Shown: positions 35,547-49,084, counted from the stretch's first letter. The stretch is 64,000 nucleotides of DNA from Lasioglossum baleicum (GCF_051020765.1 NW_027469104.1:682001-746000); one strand, 5' to 3'. Translations and numbers: made by a program. Notes: a model not told the origin generated them from the sequence alone.

Positions 35547-38500
35547 TGAGTAATGTGTCATGCGTTATGCGTTATGGACTATGCTTTATGCGTTATGCGT
35601 TGTGGGTTATCCGTTATGCGTCATGCGTTATCCGTTATGCGTTATGCGTTATGCGTTATGCGTTATCCGTTATGCGTTATCCGTTATGCGTTACGCGTTA
35701 TGCGTTATGCGTTATGCGTTAAGCGTTATACGTTATGCGATATGCGTTATTCGTTATGCGTTATGCGTTATGCGTTATGCGTTATGCGTTATGCGTTATG
35801 CGTTATGCGTTATGCGTTATGCGTTATGCGTTATGCGTTATGCGTTATGCGTTATGCGTTATGCGTTATGCGTTATGCGTTATGCGTTATGCGTTATGCG
35901 TTATGCGTTATGCGTTATGCGTTATGCGTTATGCGTTATGCGTTATGCGTTATGCGTTATGCGTTATGCGTTATGCGTTATGCGTTATGCGTTATGCGTT
36001 ATGCGTTATGCGTTATGCGTTATGCGTTATGCGTTATGCGTTATGCGTTATGCGTTATGCGTTATGCGTTATGCGTTATGCGTTATGCGTTATGCGTTAT
36101 GCGTTATGCGTTATGCGTTATGCGTTATGCGTTATGCGTTATGCGTTATGCGTTATGCGTTATGCGTTATGCGTTATGCGTTATGCGTTATGCGTTATGC
36201 GTTATGCGTTATGCGTTATGCGTTATGCGTTATGCGTTATGCGTTATGCGTTATGCGTTATGCGTTATGCGTTATGCGTTATGCGTTATGCGTTATGCGA
36301 TATGCGTTATGCGTTATGCGTTATGCGTTATGCGTTATGCGTTATGCGTTATGCGTTATGCGTTATGCGTTATGCGTTATGCGTTATGCGTTATGCGTTA
36401 TGCGTTATGCGTTATGCGTTATGCGTTATGCGTTATGCGTTATGCGTTATGCGTTATGCGTTATGCGTTATGCGTTATGCGTTATGCGTTATGCGTTATG
36501 CGTTATGCGTTATGCGTTATGCGTTATGCGTTATGCGTTATGCGTTATGCGTTATGCGTTATGCGTTATGCGTTATGCGTTATGCGTTATGCGTTATGCG
36601 TTATGCGTTATGCGTTATGCGTTATGCGTTATGCGATATGCGTTATGCGTTATGCGTTATGCGTTATGCGTTATGCGTTATGCGTTATGCGTTATGCGTT
36701 ATGCGTTATGCGTTATGCGTTATGCGTTATGCGTTATGCGTTATGCGTTATGCGTTATGCGTTATGCGTTATGCGTTATGCGTTATGCGTTATGCGTTAT
36801 GCGTTATGCGTTATGCGTTATGCGTTATGCGTTATGCGTTATGCGTTATGCGTTATGCGTCATGCGTTATGCGTTATGCGTTATGCGTTATGCGTTATGC
36901 GTTATGCGTTATGCGTTATGCGTTATGCGTTATGCGTTATGCGTTATGCGTTATGCGTTATGCGTTATGCGTTATGCGTTATGCGTTATGCGTTATGCGT
37001 TATGCGTTATGCGTTATGCGTTATGCGTTATGCGTTATGCGTTATGCGTTATGCGTTATGCGTTATGCGTTATGCGTTATGCGTTATGCGTTATGCGTTA
37101 TGCGTTATGCGTTATGCGTTATGCGTTATGCGTTATGCGTTATGCGTTATGCGTTATCCGTTATGCGTTACGCGTTATGCGTTATGCGTTATGCGTTATG
37201 CGTTATGCGTTATGCGTTAAGCGTTATACGTTATGCGATATGCGTTATTCGTTATGCTTTATGCGTTATGCGTTGTGGGTTATCCGTTATGCGTCATGCG
37301 TTATCCGTTATGCGTTATGCGTTATGCGTTATGCGTTATGCGTTATGCGTTATGCGTTATCCGTTATGCGTTTTCCGTTATGCGTTACGCGTTATGCGTT
37401 ATGCGTTATGCGTTAAGCGTTATACGTTATGCGATATGCGTTATTCGTTATGCGTTATGCGTTATGCGTTATGCGTTAAGCGTTATACGTTATGCGATAT
37501 GCGTTATTCGTTATGCGTTATGCGTTATGCGTTATGCGTTATGCGTTATGCGTTATGCGTTATGCGTTATGCGTTATGCGTTATGCGTTATGCGTTATGC
37601 GTTATGCGTTATGCGTTATGCGTTATGCGTTATGCGTTATGCGTTATGCGTTATGCGTTATGCGTTATGCGTTATGCGTTATCCGTTATGCGTTACGCGT
37701 TATGCGTTATGCGTTATGCGTTATGCGTTATGCGTTATGCGTTATGCGTTAAGCGTTATACGTTATGCGATATGCGTTATTCGTTATGCTTTATGCGTTA
37801 TGCGTTGTGGGTTATCCGTTATGCGTCATGCGTTATCCGTTATGCGTTATGCGTTATGCGTTATGCGTTATGCGTTATGCGTTATGCGTTATCCGTTATG
37901 CGTTTTCCGTTATGCGTTACGCGTTATGCGTTATGCGTTATGCGTTAAGCGTTATACGTTATGCGATATGCGTTATTCGTTATGCGTTATGCGTTATGCG
38001 TTATGCGTTATGCGTTAAGCGTTATACGTTATGCGATATGCGTTATTCGTTATGCGTTATGCGTTATGCGTTATGCGTTATGCGTTATGCGTTATGCGTT
38101 ATGCGTTATGCGTTATGCGTTATGCGTTACGCGTTATCCGTTATGCGTTACGCGTTATGCGTTATGCGTTATGCGTTATGCGTTATGCGTTATGCGTTAA
38201 GCGTTATACGTTATGCGATATGCGTTATTCGTTATGCTTTATGCGTTATGCGTTGTGGGTTATCCGTTATGCGTCATGCGTTATCCGTTATGCGTTATGC
38301 GTTATGCGTTATGCGTTATGCGTTATGCGTTATGCGTTATCCGTTATGCGTTTTCCGTTATGCGTTACGCGTTATGCGTTATGCGTTATGCGTTAAGCGT
38401 TATACGTTATGCGATATGCGTTATTCGTTATGCGTTATGCGTTATGCGTTATGCGTTAAGCGTTATACGTTATGCGATATGCGTTATTCGTTATGCGTTA

Positions 38501-39781
38501 TGCGTTATGCGTTATGCGTTATGCGTTATGCGTTATGCGTTATGCGTTATGCGTTATGCGTTATGCGTTATGCGTTATGCGTTATGCGTTATGCGTTATG
38601 CGTTATGCGTTATGCGTTATGCGTTATGCGTTATCCGTTATGCGTTACGCGTTATGCGTTATGCGTTATGCGTTATGCGTTATGCGTTATGCGTTAAGCG
38701 TTATACGTTATGCGATATGCGTTATTCGTTATGCTTTATGCGTTATGCGTTGTGGGTTATCCGTTATGCGTCATGCGTTATCCGTTATGCGTTATGCGTT
38801 ATGCGTTATGCGTTATGCGTTATGCGTTATGCGTTATGCGTTATCCGTTATGCGTTTTCCGTTATGCGTTACGCGTTATGCGTTATGCGTTATGCGTTAA
38901 GCGTTATACGTTATGCGATATGCGTTATTCGTTATGCGTTATGCGTTATGCGTTATGCGTTAAGCGTTATACGTTATGCGATATGCGTTATTCGTTATGC
39001 GTTATGCGTTATGCGTTATGCGTTATGCGTTATGCGTTATGCGTTATGCGTTATGCGTTATGCGTTATGCGTTATGCGTTATGCGTTATGCGTTATGCGT
39101 TATGCGTCATGCGTCATGCGTTATGCGTTATGCGTTATGCGTTATGCGTTATGCGTTATGCGTTATGCGTTATGCGTTATGCGTTATGTGTTATGCGTTA
39201 TGCGTTATGCGTTATGCGTTATGCGTTATGCGTTATGCGTTATGCGTTATGCGTTATGCGTTATGCGTTATGCGTTATGCGTTATTCGTTATGCGTTATG
39301 CGTTATGCGTTATGCGTTATGCGTTATGCGTTATGCGTTATGCGTTACGCGTTCTGCGTTATGCGTTATGCGTTATGCGTTAAGCGTTATACGTTATGCG
39401 ATATGCGTTATTCGTTATGCGTTATGCGTTATGCGTTGTGGGTTATCCGTTATGCGTCATGCGTTATCCGTTATGCGTTATGCGTTATGCGTTATGCGTT
39501 ATCCGTTATGCGTTATCCGTTATGCGTTACGCGTTATGCGTTATGCGTTATGCGTTATGCGTTATGCGTTAAGCGTTATACGTTATGCGATATGCGTTAT
39601 TCGTTATGCGTTATGCGTTATGCGTTATGCGTTATGCGTTATGCGTTATGCGTTATGCGTTATGCGTTATGCGTTATGCGTTATGCGTTATGCGTTATGC
39701 GTTATGCGTTATGCGTTATGCGTTATGCGTTATGCGTAATGCGTTATGCATTATGCGTTATGCGTTATGCGTAATGCGTTA
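35547..39781 (+). repeat. HOR 33, 4,235 bp (605 units), longest HOR, no X
   Basis: The 5' half follows HOR 31 (H, P, M, K at 35722, pure runs with lone T5A near 36296 and 36632 and T6C near 36857). From about 37157 it changes to G2C-M and then four copies of a K/half-header module (37220-39190). The 3' end is C3T, F near 39283, R, K near 39381, half-header, P, M, K at 39572, run, tail. No header interrupts it, so this is a composite grown by internal amplification. Confidence 0.84.
37220..39190 (+). repeat. Four-copy tandem amplification of a K/half-header module
   Basis: Copies start at K 37220, 37752, 38200 and 38697, giving periods of 532, 448 and 497 bp. Each begins with K fused to a G4T header unit, then half-header, G2C, A7T-G2C, M, one or two further K modules, a run and G2C-M. 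In the second copy the run between the two inner K modules is shortened (K at 37948 and 38018), and the end reads M-G2C-M. Single instances of the same fusion lie at 23318 and 26629. Confidence 0.83.
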
Positions 39782-40278
39782 TGAGTAATGTGTCATGCGT
39801 TATGCGTTATGAACTATGCTTTATGCGTTATGCGTTGTGGGTTATCCGTTATGCGTCATGCGTTATCCGTTATGCGTTATGCGTTATGCGTTATGCGTTA
39901 TCCGTTATGCGTTATCCGTTATGCGTTACGCGTTCTGCGTTATGCGTTATGCGTTATGCGTTAAGCGTTATGCGTTATGCGTTATGCGTTATGCGTTATG
40001 CGTTATGCGTTATGCGTTATGCGTTATGCGTTATGCGTTATGCGTTATGCGTTATGCGTTATGCGTTATGCGTTATGCGTTATGCGTTATGCGTTATGCG
40101 TTATGCGTTATGCGTTATGCGTTATGCGTTATGCGTTATGCGTTATGCGTTATGTGTTATGCGTTGTGCTTTACGGGTTATCCGATATGCGTTATGCGTT
40201 ATGACTTTTTCATTGAGCGTTATGCGTTATGCGTAATGCGTTATGCATTATGCGTTATGCGTTATGCGTAATGCGTTA
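39782..40278 (+). repeat. HOR 34, 497 bp (71 units), relative of HOR 23
   Basis: GAACTA header, P, R, lone T1A, pure run, C/T with the extra G2C in its last unit, X/G at 40202, tail. Twelve units shorter than HOR 23, the difference lying in the pure run. Its tail keeps both T6A units. Confidence 0.86.
40202..40222 (+). repeat. X/G box 15
   Basis: Ends HOR 34; the C/T carries the extra G2C as at box 6. Confidence 0.9.
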
Positions 40279-40957
40279 TGAGTAATGTGTCATGCGTTAT
40301 GCGTTATGGACTATGCTTTATGCGTTATGCGTTGTGGGTTATCCGTTATGCGTCATGCGTTATCCGTTATGCGTTATGCGTTATGCGTTATGCGTTATGC
40401 GTTATCCGTTATGCGTTATCCGTTATGCGTTACGCGTTATGCGTTATGCGTTATGCGTTAAGCGTTATACGTTATGCGATATGCGTTATTCGTTATGCGT
40501 TATGCGTTATGCGTTATGCGTTATGCGTTATGCGTTATGCGTTATGCGTTATGCGTTATGCGTTATGCGTTATGCGTTATGCGTTATGCGTTATGCGTTA
40601 TGCGTTATGCGTTATGCGTTATGCGTTATGCGTTATGCGTTATGCGTTATGCGTTACGCGTTCTGCGTTATGCGTTATGCGTTATGCGTTAAGCGTTATA
40701 CGTTATGCGATATGCGTTATTCGTTATGCGTTATGCGTTATGCGTTATGCGTTATGCGTTATCCGTTATGCGTTATCCGTTATGCGTTACGCGTTATGCG
40801 TTATGCGTTATGCGTTATGAGTTATGCGTTAAGCGTTATGCGTTATGCGTTATGCGTTATGCGTTATGCGTTATGCGTTATGCGTTATGCGTTATGCGTT
40901 ATGCGTTATGCGTTATGCGTTATGCGTTATGCGTTATGCGTTATGCGTTATGCGTTA

Positions 40958-41167
40958 CGCGTTACGCGTTATGCGTTATGCGTTATGCGTTATGCGTTAT
41001 GCGTTATGTGTTATGCGTTATGCGTTAAGCGTTATACGTTATGCGTTATGCGTTATGCGTTATGTGTTATGCGTTATGCGTTATGTGTTATGCGTTGTGC
41101 TTTACGGGTTATGCGATATGCGTTATGCGTTATGACTTTTTCATTGAACGTTATGCGTTATGCGATA
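40958..41167 (+). repeat. X/A module 1 (210 bp)
   Basis: Two adjacent M units, six canonical units, C3T, T1A-G2A, C3T twice, C/T, then the box at 41133-41153 whose third unit has AACG instead of AGCG, then canonical and T5A. From first M to box ATG is 174 bp. No tail or header follows, unlike X/G. Confidence 0.88.
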
Positions 41168-41594
41168 TGCGTTATGCGTTATGCGTCATGCGTTATGCGT
41201 TATGCGTTATGCGTTATGCGTTATGCGTTATGCGTTATGCGTTATGCGTTATGCGTTATGCGTTATGCGTTATGCGTTATGCGTTATGCGTTCTGCGTTA
41301 TGCGTTATGCGTTATGCGTTATGCGTTATGCGTTATGCGTTATGCGTTATGCGTTATGCGTTATGCGTTATGCGTTATGCGTTATGCGTTATGCGTTATG
41401 CGTTATGCGTTATGCGTTATACGTTATGCGATATGCGTTATTCGTTATCCGTTATGCGTTATGCGTTATGCGTTATGCGTTATGCGTTATGTGTTATGCG
41501 TTATGCGTTATGCGTTATGCGTTATGCGTTATGCGTTATGCGTTATGCGTTATGCGTTATGCGTTATGCGTTATGCGTTATGCGTTATGCGTTA

Positions 41595-41804
41595 CGCGTT
41601 ACGCGTTATGCGTTATGCGTTATGCGTTATGCGTTATGCGTTATGTGTTATGCGTTATGCGTTAAGCGTTATACGTTATGCGTTATGCGTTATGCGTTAT
41701 GTGTTATGCGTTATGCGTTATGTGTTATGCGTTGTGCTTTACGGGTTATGCGATATGCGTTATGCGTTATGACTTTTTCATTGAACGTTATGCGTTATGC
41801 GATA
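41595..41804 (+). repeat. X/A module 2 (210 bp)
   Basis: Box at 41770-41790; 637 bp after module 1 and with the same 174-bp internal spacing. Followed by a T6C unit, as module 1 is. Confidence 0.88.
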
Positions 41805-42994
41805 TGCGTTATGCGTTATGCGTCATGCGTTATGCGTTATGCGTTATGCGTTATGCGTTATGCGTTATGCGTTATGCGTTATGCGTTATGCGTTATGCGT
41901 TATGCGTTATGCGTTATGCGTTATGCGTTATGCGTTATGCGTTATGCGTTATGCGTTATCCGTTATGCGTTATCCGTTATGCGTTACGCGTTATGCGTTA
42001 TGCGTTATGCGTTATGCGTTAAGCGTTATACGTTATGCGATATGCGTTATTCGTTATGCGTTATGCGTTATGCGTTATGCGTTATGCGTTATGCGTTATG
42101 CGTCATGCGTCATGCGTTATGCGTTATGCGTTATGCGTTATGCGTCATGCGTTATGCGTTATGCGTTATGCGTTATGCGTTATGCGTTATGCGTTATGCG
42201 TTATGCGTTATGCGTTATGCGTTATGCGTTATGCGTTATGCGTTATGCGTTATGCGTTATGCGTTATGCGTTATGCGTTATGCGTTATGCGTTATGCGTT
42301 ATGCGTTATGCGTTATGCGTTATGCGTTATGCGTTATGCGTTATGCGTTATGCGTTATGCGTTATGCGTTATGCGTTATGCGTTATGCGTTATGCGTTAT
42401 GCGTTATGCGTTATGCGTTATGCGTTATGCGTTATGCGTTATGCGTTATGCGTTATGCGTTATGCGTTATGCGTTATGCGTCATGCGTTATGCGTTATGC
42501 GTTATGCGTTATGCGTTATGCGTTATGCGTTATGCGTTATGCGTTATGCGTTATGCGTTATGCGTTAAGCGTTATACGTTATGCGATATGCGTTATTCGT
42601 TATGCGTTATGCGTTATGCGTTATGCGTTATGCGTTATGCGTTATGCGTTATGCGTTATGCGTTATGCGTTATGCGTCATGCGTTATGCGTTATGCGTTA
42701 TGCGTTATGCGTTATGCGTTATGCGTTATGCGTTATGCGTTATGCGTTATGCGTTATGCGTTATGCGTTATGCGTTATGCGTTATGCGTTATGCGTTATG
42801 CGTTATGCGTTATGCGTTATGCGTTATGCGTTATGCGTTATGCGTTATGCGTTATGCGTTATGCGTTATGCGTTATGCGTTATGCGTTATGCGTTATGCG
42901 TTATGCGTTATGCGTTATGCGTTATGCGTTATGCGTTATGCGTTATGCGTAATGCGTTATGCATTATGCGTTATGCGTTATGCGTAATGCGTTA

Positions 42995-44380
42995 TGAGTA
43001 ATGTGTCATGCGTTATGCGTTATGGACTATGCTTTATGCGTTATGCGTTGTGGGTTATCCGTTATGCGTCATGCGTTATCCGTTATGCGTTATGCGTTAT
43101 GCGTTATCCGTTATGCGTTATGCGTTATGCGTTATGCGTTATGCGTTATGCGTTATGCGTTATGCGTTATGTGTTATGCGTTGTGCATTACGGGTTATGC
43201 GATATGCGTTATGCGTTATGCGTTACGCGTTCTGCGTTATGCGTTATGCGATATGCGTTATTCGTTATGCGTTATGCGTTATGCGTTATGCGTTATGCGT
43301 TATGCGTTATGCGTTATGCGTCATGCGTCATGCGTTATGCGTTATGCGTTATGCGTTATGCGTCATGCGTTATGCGTTATGCGTTATGCGTTATGCGTTA
43401 TGCGTTATGCGTTATGCGTTATGCGTTATGCGTTATGCGTTATGCGTTATGCGTTATGCGTTATGCGTTATGCGTTATGCGTTATGCGTTATGCGTTATG
43501 CGTTATGCGTTATGCGTTATGCGTTATGCGTTATGCGTTATGCGTTATGCGTTATGCGTTATGCGTTATGCGTCATGCGTTATGCGTTATGCGTTATGCG
43601 TTATGCGTTATGCGTTATGCGTTATGCGTTATGCGTTATGCGTTATGCGTTATGCGTTATGCGTTATGCGTTATGCGTTATGCGTTATGCGTTATGCGTT
43701 ATTCGTTATGCGTTATGCGTTATGCGTTATGCGTTATGCGTTATGCGTTATGCGTTACGCGTTCTGCGTTATGCGTTATGCGTTATGCGTTAAGCGTTAT
43801 ACGTTATGCGATATGCGTTATTCGTTATGCGTTATGCGTTATGCGTTGTGGGTTATCCGTTATGCGTCATGCGTTATCCGTTATGCGTTATGCGTTATGC
43901 GTTATGCGTTATCCGTTATGCGTTATCCGTTATGCGTTACGCGTTATGCGTTATGCGTTATGCGTTATGCGTTATGCGTTAAGCGTTATACGTTATGCGA
44001 TATGCGTTATTCGTTATGCGTTATGCGTTATGCGTTATGCGTTATGCGTTATGCGTTATGCGTTATGCGTTATGCGTTATGCGTTATGCGTTATGCGTTA
44101 TGCGTTATGCGTTATGCGTTATGCGTTATGCGTTATGCGTTATGCGTTATGCGTTATGCGTTATGCGTTATGCGTTATGCGTTATGCGTTATGCGTTATG
44201 CGTTATGCGTTATGCGTTATGCGTTATGCGTTATGCGTTATTCGTTATGCGTTATGCGTTATGCGTTATGCGTTATGCGTTATGCGTTATGCGTTATGCG
44301 TTATGCGTTATGCGTTATGCGTTATGCGTTATGCGTAATGCGTTATGCATTATGCGTTATGCGTTATGCGTAATGCGTTA
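42995..44380 (+). repeat. HOR 36, 1,386 bp (198 units), no X
   Basis: Order: H, G2C, run, C/A near 43170, R, a K remnant (T5A, canonical, G2T) near 43247, D near 43317, T6C near 43362, T6C near 43572, F near 43701, R, K near 43793, half-header, P, M, K at 43982, run, a second F near 44241, tail. The R plus K-remnant plus D plus single T6C series defines a subfamily seen again in HORs 37-39, 47 and 52. Confidence 0.83.
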
Positions 44381-45325
44381 TGAGTAATGTGTCATGCGTT
44401 ATGCGTTATGGACTATGCTTTATGCGTTATGCGTTGTGGGTTATCCGTTATGCGTCATGCGTTATCCGTTATGCGTTATGCGTTATGCGTTATCCGTTAT
44501 GCGTTATCCGTTATGCGTTACGCGTTCTGCGTTATGCGTTATGCGTTATGCGTTATGCGTTAAGCGTTATACGTTATGCGATATGCGTTATTCGTTATGC
44601 GTTATGCGTTATGCGTTATGCGTTATGCGTTATGCGTTATGCGTTATGCGTTATGCGTTATGCGTTATGCGTTATGCGTTATGCGTTATGCGTTATGCGT
44701 TATGCGTTATGCGTTATGCGTTATGCGTTATGCGTTATGCGTTATGTGTTATGCGTTATGCGTTATGCGTTATGCGTTATGCGTTATGCGTTATGCGTTA
44801 TGCGTTATGCGTTATGCGTTATGCGTTATGTGTTATGCGTTGTGCATTACGGGTTATGCGATATGCGTTATGCGTTATGCGTTACGCGTTCTGCGTTATG
44901 CGTATTGCGATATGCGTTATTCGTTATGCGTTATGCGTTATGCGTTATGCGTTATGCGTTATGCGTTATGCGTCATGCGTCATGCGTTATGCGTTATGCG
45001 TTATGCGTTATGCGTCATGCGTTATGCGTTATGCGTTATGCGTTATGCGTTATGCGTTATGCGTTATGCGTTATGCGTTATGCGTTATGCGTTATGCGTT
45101 ATGCGTTATGCGTTATGCGTTATGCGTTATGCGTTATGCGTTATGCGTTATGCGTTATGCGTTATGCGTTATGCGTTATGCGTTATGCGTTATGCGTTAT
45201 GTGTTATGCGTTGTGCTTTACGGGTTATGCGATATGCGTTATGCGTTATGACTTTTTCATTGAGCGTTATGCGTTATGCGTAATGCGTTATGCATTATGC
45301 GTTATGCGTTATGCGTAATGCGTTA
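44381..45325 (+). repeat. HOR 37, 945 bp (135 units), ends in X/G
   Basis: Order: H, P, R, K at 44563, run, C3T near 44745, C/A near 44829, R, K remnant preceded by a unit with T6A+A7T near 44901, D near 44972, T6C near 45014, run, C/T at 45200, X/G at 45249, tail. It carries both a C/A and a C/T module, each in its usual context. Confidence 0.85.
45249..45269 (+). repeat. X/G box 16
   Basis: Ends HOR 37. Confidence 0.9.
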
Positions 45326-47390
45326 TGAGTAATGTGTCATGCGTTATGCGTTATGGACTATGCTTTATGCGTTATGCGTTGTGGGTTATCCGTTATGCGT
45401 CATGCGTTATCCGTTATGCGTTATGCGTTATGCGTTATGCGTTATCCGTTATGCGTTATCCGTTATGCGTTACGCGTTATGCGTTATGCGTTATGCGTTA
45501 AGCGTTATACGTTATGCGATATGCGTTATTCGTTATGCGTTATGCGTTATGCGTTATGCGTTATGCGTTATGCGTTATGCGTTATGCGTTATGCGTTATG
45601 CGTTATGCGTTATGCGTTATGCGTTATGCGTTATGCGTTATGCGTTATGCGTTATGCGTTATGCGTTATGCGTTATGCGTTATGCGTTATGCGTTATGCG
45701 TTATGCGTTATGCGTTATGCGTTATGCGTTATGCGTTATGCGTTATGCGTTATGCGTTATGCGTTATGCGTTATGCGTTATGCGTTATGCGTTATGCGTT
45801 ATGCGTTATGCGTTATGCTTTATGCGTTATGCGTTATGCGTTATGCGCTATGCGTTATGCGTTATGCGTCATGCGTTATGCGTTATGCGTTCTGCGTTAT
45901 GCGTTATGCGTTATGCGTTATGCGTTATGCGTTATGCGTTATGCGTTATGCGTTATGCGTTATGCGTTATGCGTTATGCGTTATGCGTTTAGCGTTATAC
46001 GTTATGCGATATGCGTTATTCGTTATGCGTTATGCGTTATGCGTTATGCGTTATGCGTTATGCGTTATGCGTTATGCGTTATGCGTTATGCGTTATGCGT
46101 TATGCGTTATGCGTTATGCGTTATGCGTTATGCGTTATGCGTTATGCGTTATGCGTCATGCGTTATGCGTTATGCGTTCTGCGTTATGCGTCATGCGTTA
46201 TGCGTTATGCGTTCTGCGTTATGCGTTATGCGTTATGCGTTATGCGTTATGCGTTATGCGTTATGCGTTATGCGTTATGCGTTATGCGTTATGCGTTATT
46301 CGTTATGCGTTATGCGTTATGCGTTATGCGTTATGCGTTATGCGTTATGCGTTATGCGTTATGCGTTATGTGTTATGCGTTGTGCATTACGGGTTATGCG
46401 ATATGCGTTATGCGTTATGCGTTACGCGTTCTGCGTTATGCGTTATGCGATATGCGTTATTCGTTATGCGTTATGCGTTATGCGTTATGCGTTATGCGTT
46501 ATGCGTTATGCGTTATGCGTCATGCGTCATGCGTTATGCGTTATGCGTTATGCGTTATGCGTCATGCGTTATGCGTTATGCGTTATGCGTTATGCGTTAT
46601 GCGTTATGCGTTATGCGTTATGCGTTATGCGTTATGCGTTATGCGTTATGCGTTATGCGTTATGCGTTATGCGTTATGCGTTATGCGTTATGCGTTATGC
46701 GTTATGCGTCATGCGTTATGCGTTATGCGTTATGCGTTATGCGTTATGCGTTATGCGTTATGCGTTATGCGTTATGCGTTATGCGTTATGCGTTATGCGT
46801 TATGCGTTATGCGTTATGCGTTATGCGTTATGCGTTATGCGTTATGCGTTATGCGTTATGCGTTATTCGTTATGCGTTATGCGTTATGCGTTATGCGTTA
46901 TGCGTTATGCGTTATGCGTTACGCGTTCTGCGTTATGCGTTATGCGTTATGCGTTAAGCGTTATACGTTATGCGATATGCGTTATTCGTTATGCGTTATG
47001 CGTTATGCGTTGTGGGTTATCCGTTATGCGTCATGCGTTATCCGTTATGCGTTATGCGTTATGCGTTATGCGTTATCCGTTATGCGTTATCCGTTATGCG
47101 TTACGCGTTATGCGTTATGCGTTATGCGTTATGCGTTATGCGTTAAGCGTTATACGTTATGCGATATGCGTTATTCGTTATGCGTTATGCGTTATGCGTT
47201 ATGCGTTATGCGTTATGCGTTATGCGTTATGCGTTATGCGTTATGCGTTATGCGTTATGCGTTATGCGTTATGCGTTATGCGTTATGCGTTATGCGTTAT
47301 GCGTTATGCGTTATGCGTTATGCGTTATGCGTTATGCGTTATGCGTAATGCGTTATGCATTATGCGTTATGCGTTATGCGTAATGCGTTA
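45326..47390 (+). repeat. HOR 38, 2,065 bp (295 units), no X
   Basis: Order: H, P, M, K at 45501, run, a cluster of isolated variants (G4T, T5C, T6C, A7C) near 45814-45890, run, K near 45990 preceded by an A7T unit, run, a T6C/A7C ladder near 46150-46215, F near 46299, C/A near 46367, R, K remnant, D near 46517, T6C, T6C near 46708, F, R, K, half-header, P, M, K at 47146, run, tail. HOR 43 shares the T5C-T6C-A7C cluster and the A7T-led K. Confidence 0.82.
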
Positions 47391-48636
47391 TGAGTAATGT
47401 GTCATGCGTTATGCGTTATGGACTATGCTTTATGCGTTATGCGTTGTGGGTTATCCGTTATGCGTCATGCGTTATCCGTTATGCGTTATGCGTTATGCGT
47501 TATCCGTTATGCGTTACGCGTTCTGCGTTATGCGTTATGCGTTATGCGTTATGCGTTAAGCGTTATACGTTATGCGATATGCGTTATTCGTTATGCGTTA
47601 TGCGTTATGCGTTATGCGTTATGCGTTATGCGTTATGCGTTATGCGTTATGCGTTATGCGTTATGCGTTATGCGTTATGCGTTATGCGTTATGCGTTATG
47701 CGTTATGCGTTATGCGTTATGCGTTATGCGTTATGCGTTATGCGTTATGCGTTATGCGTTATGCGTTATGCGTTATGTGTTATGCGTTATGCGTTATGCG
47801 TTATGCGTTATGCGTTATGCGTTATGCGTTATGCGTTATGCGTTATGTGTTATGCGTTGTGCATTACGGGTTATGCGATATGCGATATGCGTTATGCGTT
47901 ACGCGTTCTGCGTTATGCGTTATGCGATATGCGTTATTCGTTATGCGTTATGCGTTATGCGTTATGCGTTATGCGTTATGCGTTATGCGTTATGCGTTAT
48001 GCGTCATGCGTCATGCGTTATGCGTTATGCGTTATGCGTTATGCGTCATGCGTTATGCGTTATGCGTTATGCGTTATGCGTTATGCGTTATGCGTTATGC
48101 GTTATGCGTTATGCGTTATGCGTTATGCGTTATGCGTTATGCGTTATGCGTTATGCGTTATGCGTTATGCGTTATGCGTTATGCGTTATGCGTTATGCGT
48201 TATGCGTTATGCGTTATGCGTTATGCGTTATGCGTTATGCGTTATGCGTTATGCGTTGTGCGTTATGCGTTATGCGTTATGCGTTATGCGTTATGCGTTA
48301 TGCGTTATGCGTTATGCGTTATGCGTTATGCGTTATGCGTTATGCGTTATGCGTTATGCGTTATGCGTTATGCGTTATGCGTTATGCGTTATGCGTTATG
48401 CGTTATGCGTTATGCGTTATGCGTTATGCGTTATGCGTTATGCGTTATGCGTTATGCGTTATGCGTTATGCGTTATGCGTTATGCGTTATGCGTTATGCG
48501 TTATGCGTTATGTGTTATGCGTTGTGCTTTACGGGTTATGCGATATGCGTTATGCGTTATGACTTTTTCATTGAGCGTTATGCGTTATGCGTAATGCGTT
48601 ATGCATTATGCGTTATGCGTTATGCGTAATGCGTTA
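47391..48636 (+). repeat. HOR 39, 1,246 bp (178 units), ends in X/G
   Basis: Order: H, G2C, R, K at 47559, run, C3T near 47776, C/A near 47845 followed by an extra T5A unit, R, K remnant, D near 48001, T6C near 48043, run, lone A7G near 48252, run, C/T at 48511, X/G at 48560, tail. Confidence 0.85.
48560..48580 (+). repeat. X/G box 17
   Basis: Ends HOR 39; 490 bp upstream of the first of two X/A boxes in HOR 40. Confidence 0.9.
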
Positions 48637-48874
48637 TGAGTAATGTGTCATGCGTTATGCGTTATGGACTATGCTTTATGCGTTATGCGTTGTGGGTTAT
48701 CCGTTATGCGTCATGCGTTATCCGTTATGCGTTATGCGTTATGCGTTATGCGTTATGCGTTATGCGTTATGCGTTATGCGTTATGCGTTATGCGTTATGC
48801 GTTATGCGTTATGCGTTATGCGTTATGCGTTATGCGTTATGCGTTATGCGTTATGCGTTATGCGTTATGCGTTA

Positions 48875-49084
48875 CGCGTTACGCGTTATGCGTTATGCGT
48901 TATGCGTTATGCGTTATGCGTTATGTGTTATGCGTTATGCGTTAAGCGTTATACGTTATGCGTTATGCGTTATGCGTTATGTGTTATGCGTTATGCGTTA
49001 TGTGTTATGCGTTGTGCTTTACGGGTTATGCGGTATGCGTTATGCGTTATGACTTTTTCATTGAACGTTATGCGTTATGCGATA
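48875..49084 (+). repeat. X/A module 3 (210 bp)
   Basis: Box at 49050-49070. Private T5G where the C module normally has T5A (near 49032). Followed by a long pure run, not T6C. Confidence 0.88.

Larger units (their letters stand above)
40279..42994 (+). repeat. HOR 35, 2,716 bp (388 units), two X/A modules inside
   Basis: Order: H, P, M, K at 40461, run, R, K at 40692, P, M, C3A-canonical-T1A near 40818-40838, run, X/A module 40958-41167, T6C near 41186, lone A7C near 41287, K fragment ending G2T-G2C near 41415-41450, C3T, run, X/A module 41595-41804, T6C, P, M, K at 42022, D near 42100, T6C near 42142, long run, T6C near 42477, K at 42568, T6C near 42672, long run, tail without X/G. Confidence 0.83.

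Noticed and set aside
35735..37948. Longest open reading frame (737 codons) and some hundred others on the + strand as genes
   Set aside because: They are translations of the tandem repeat. All three frames give the same heptapeptide, starts are every ATG of the unit and stops are variant units. No codon bias, domain, promoter or frame preference supports a gene.
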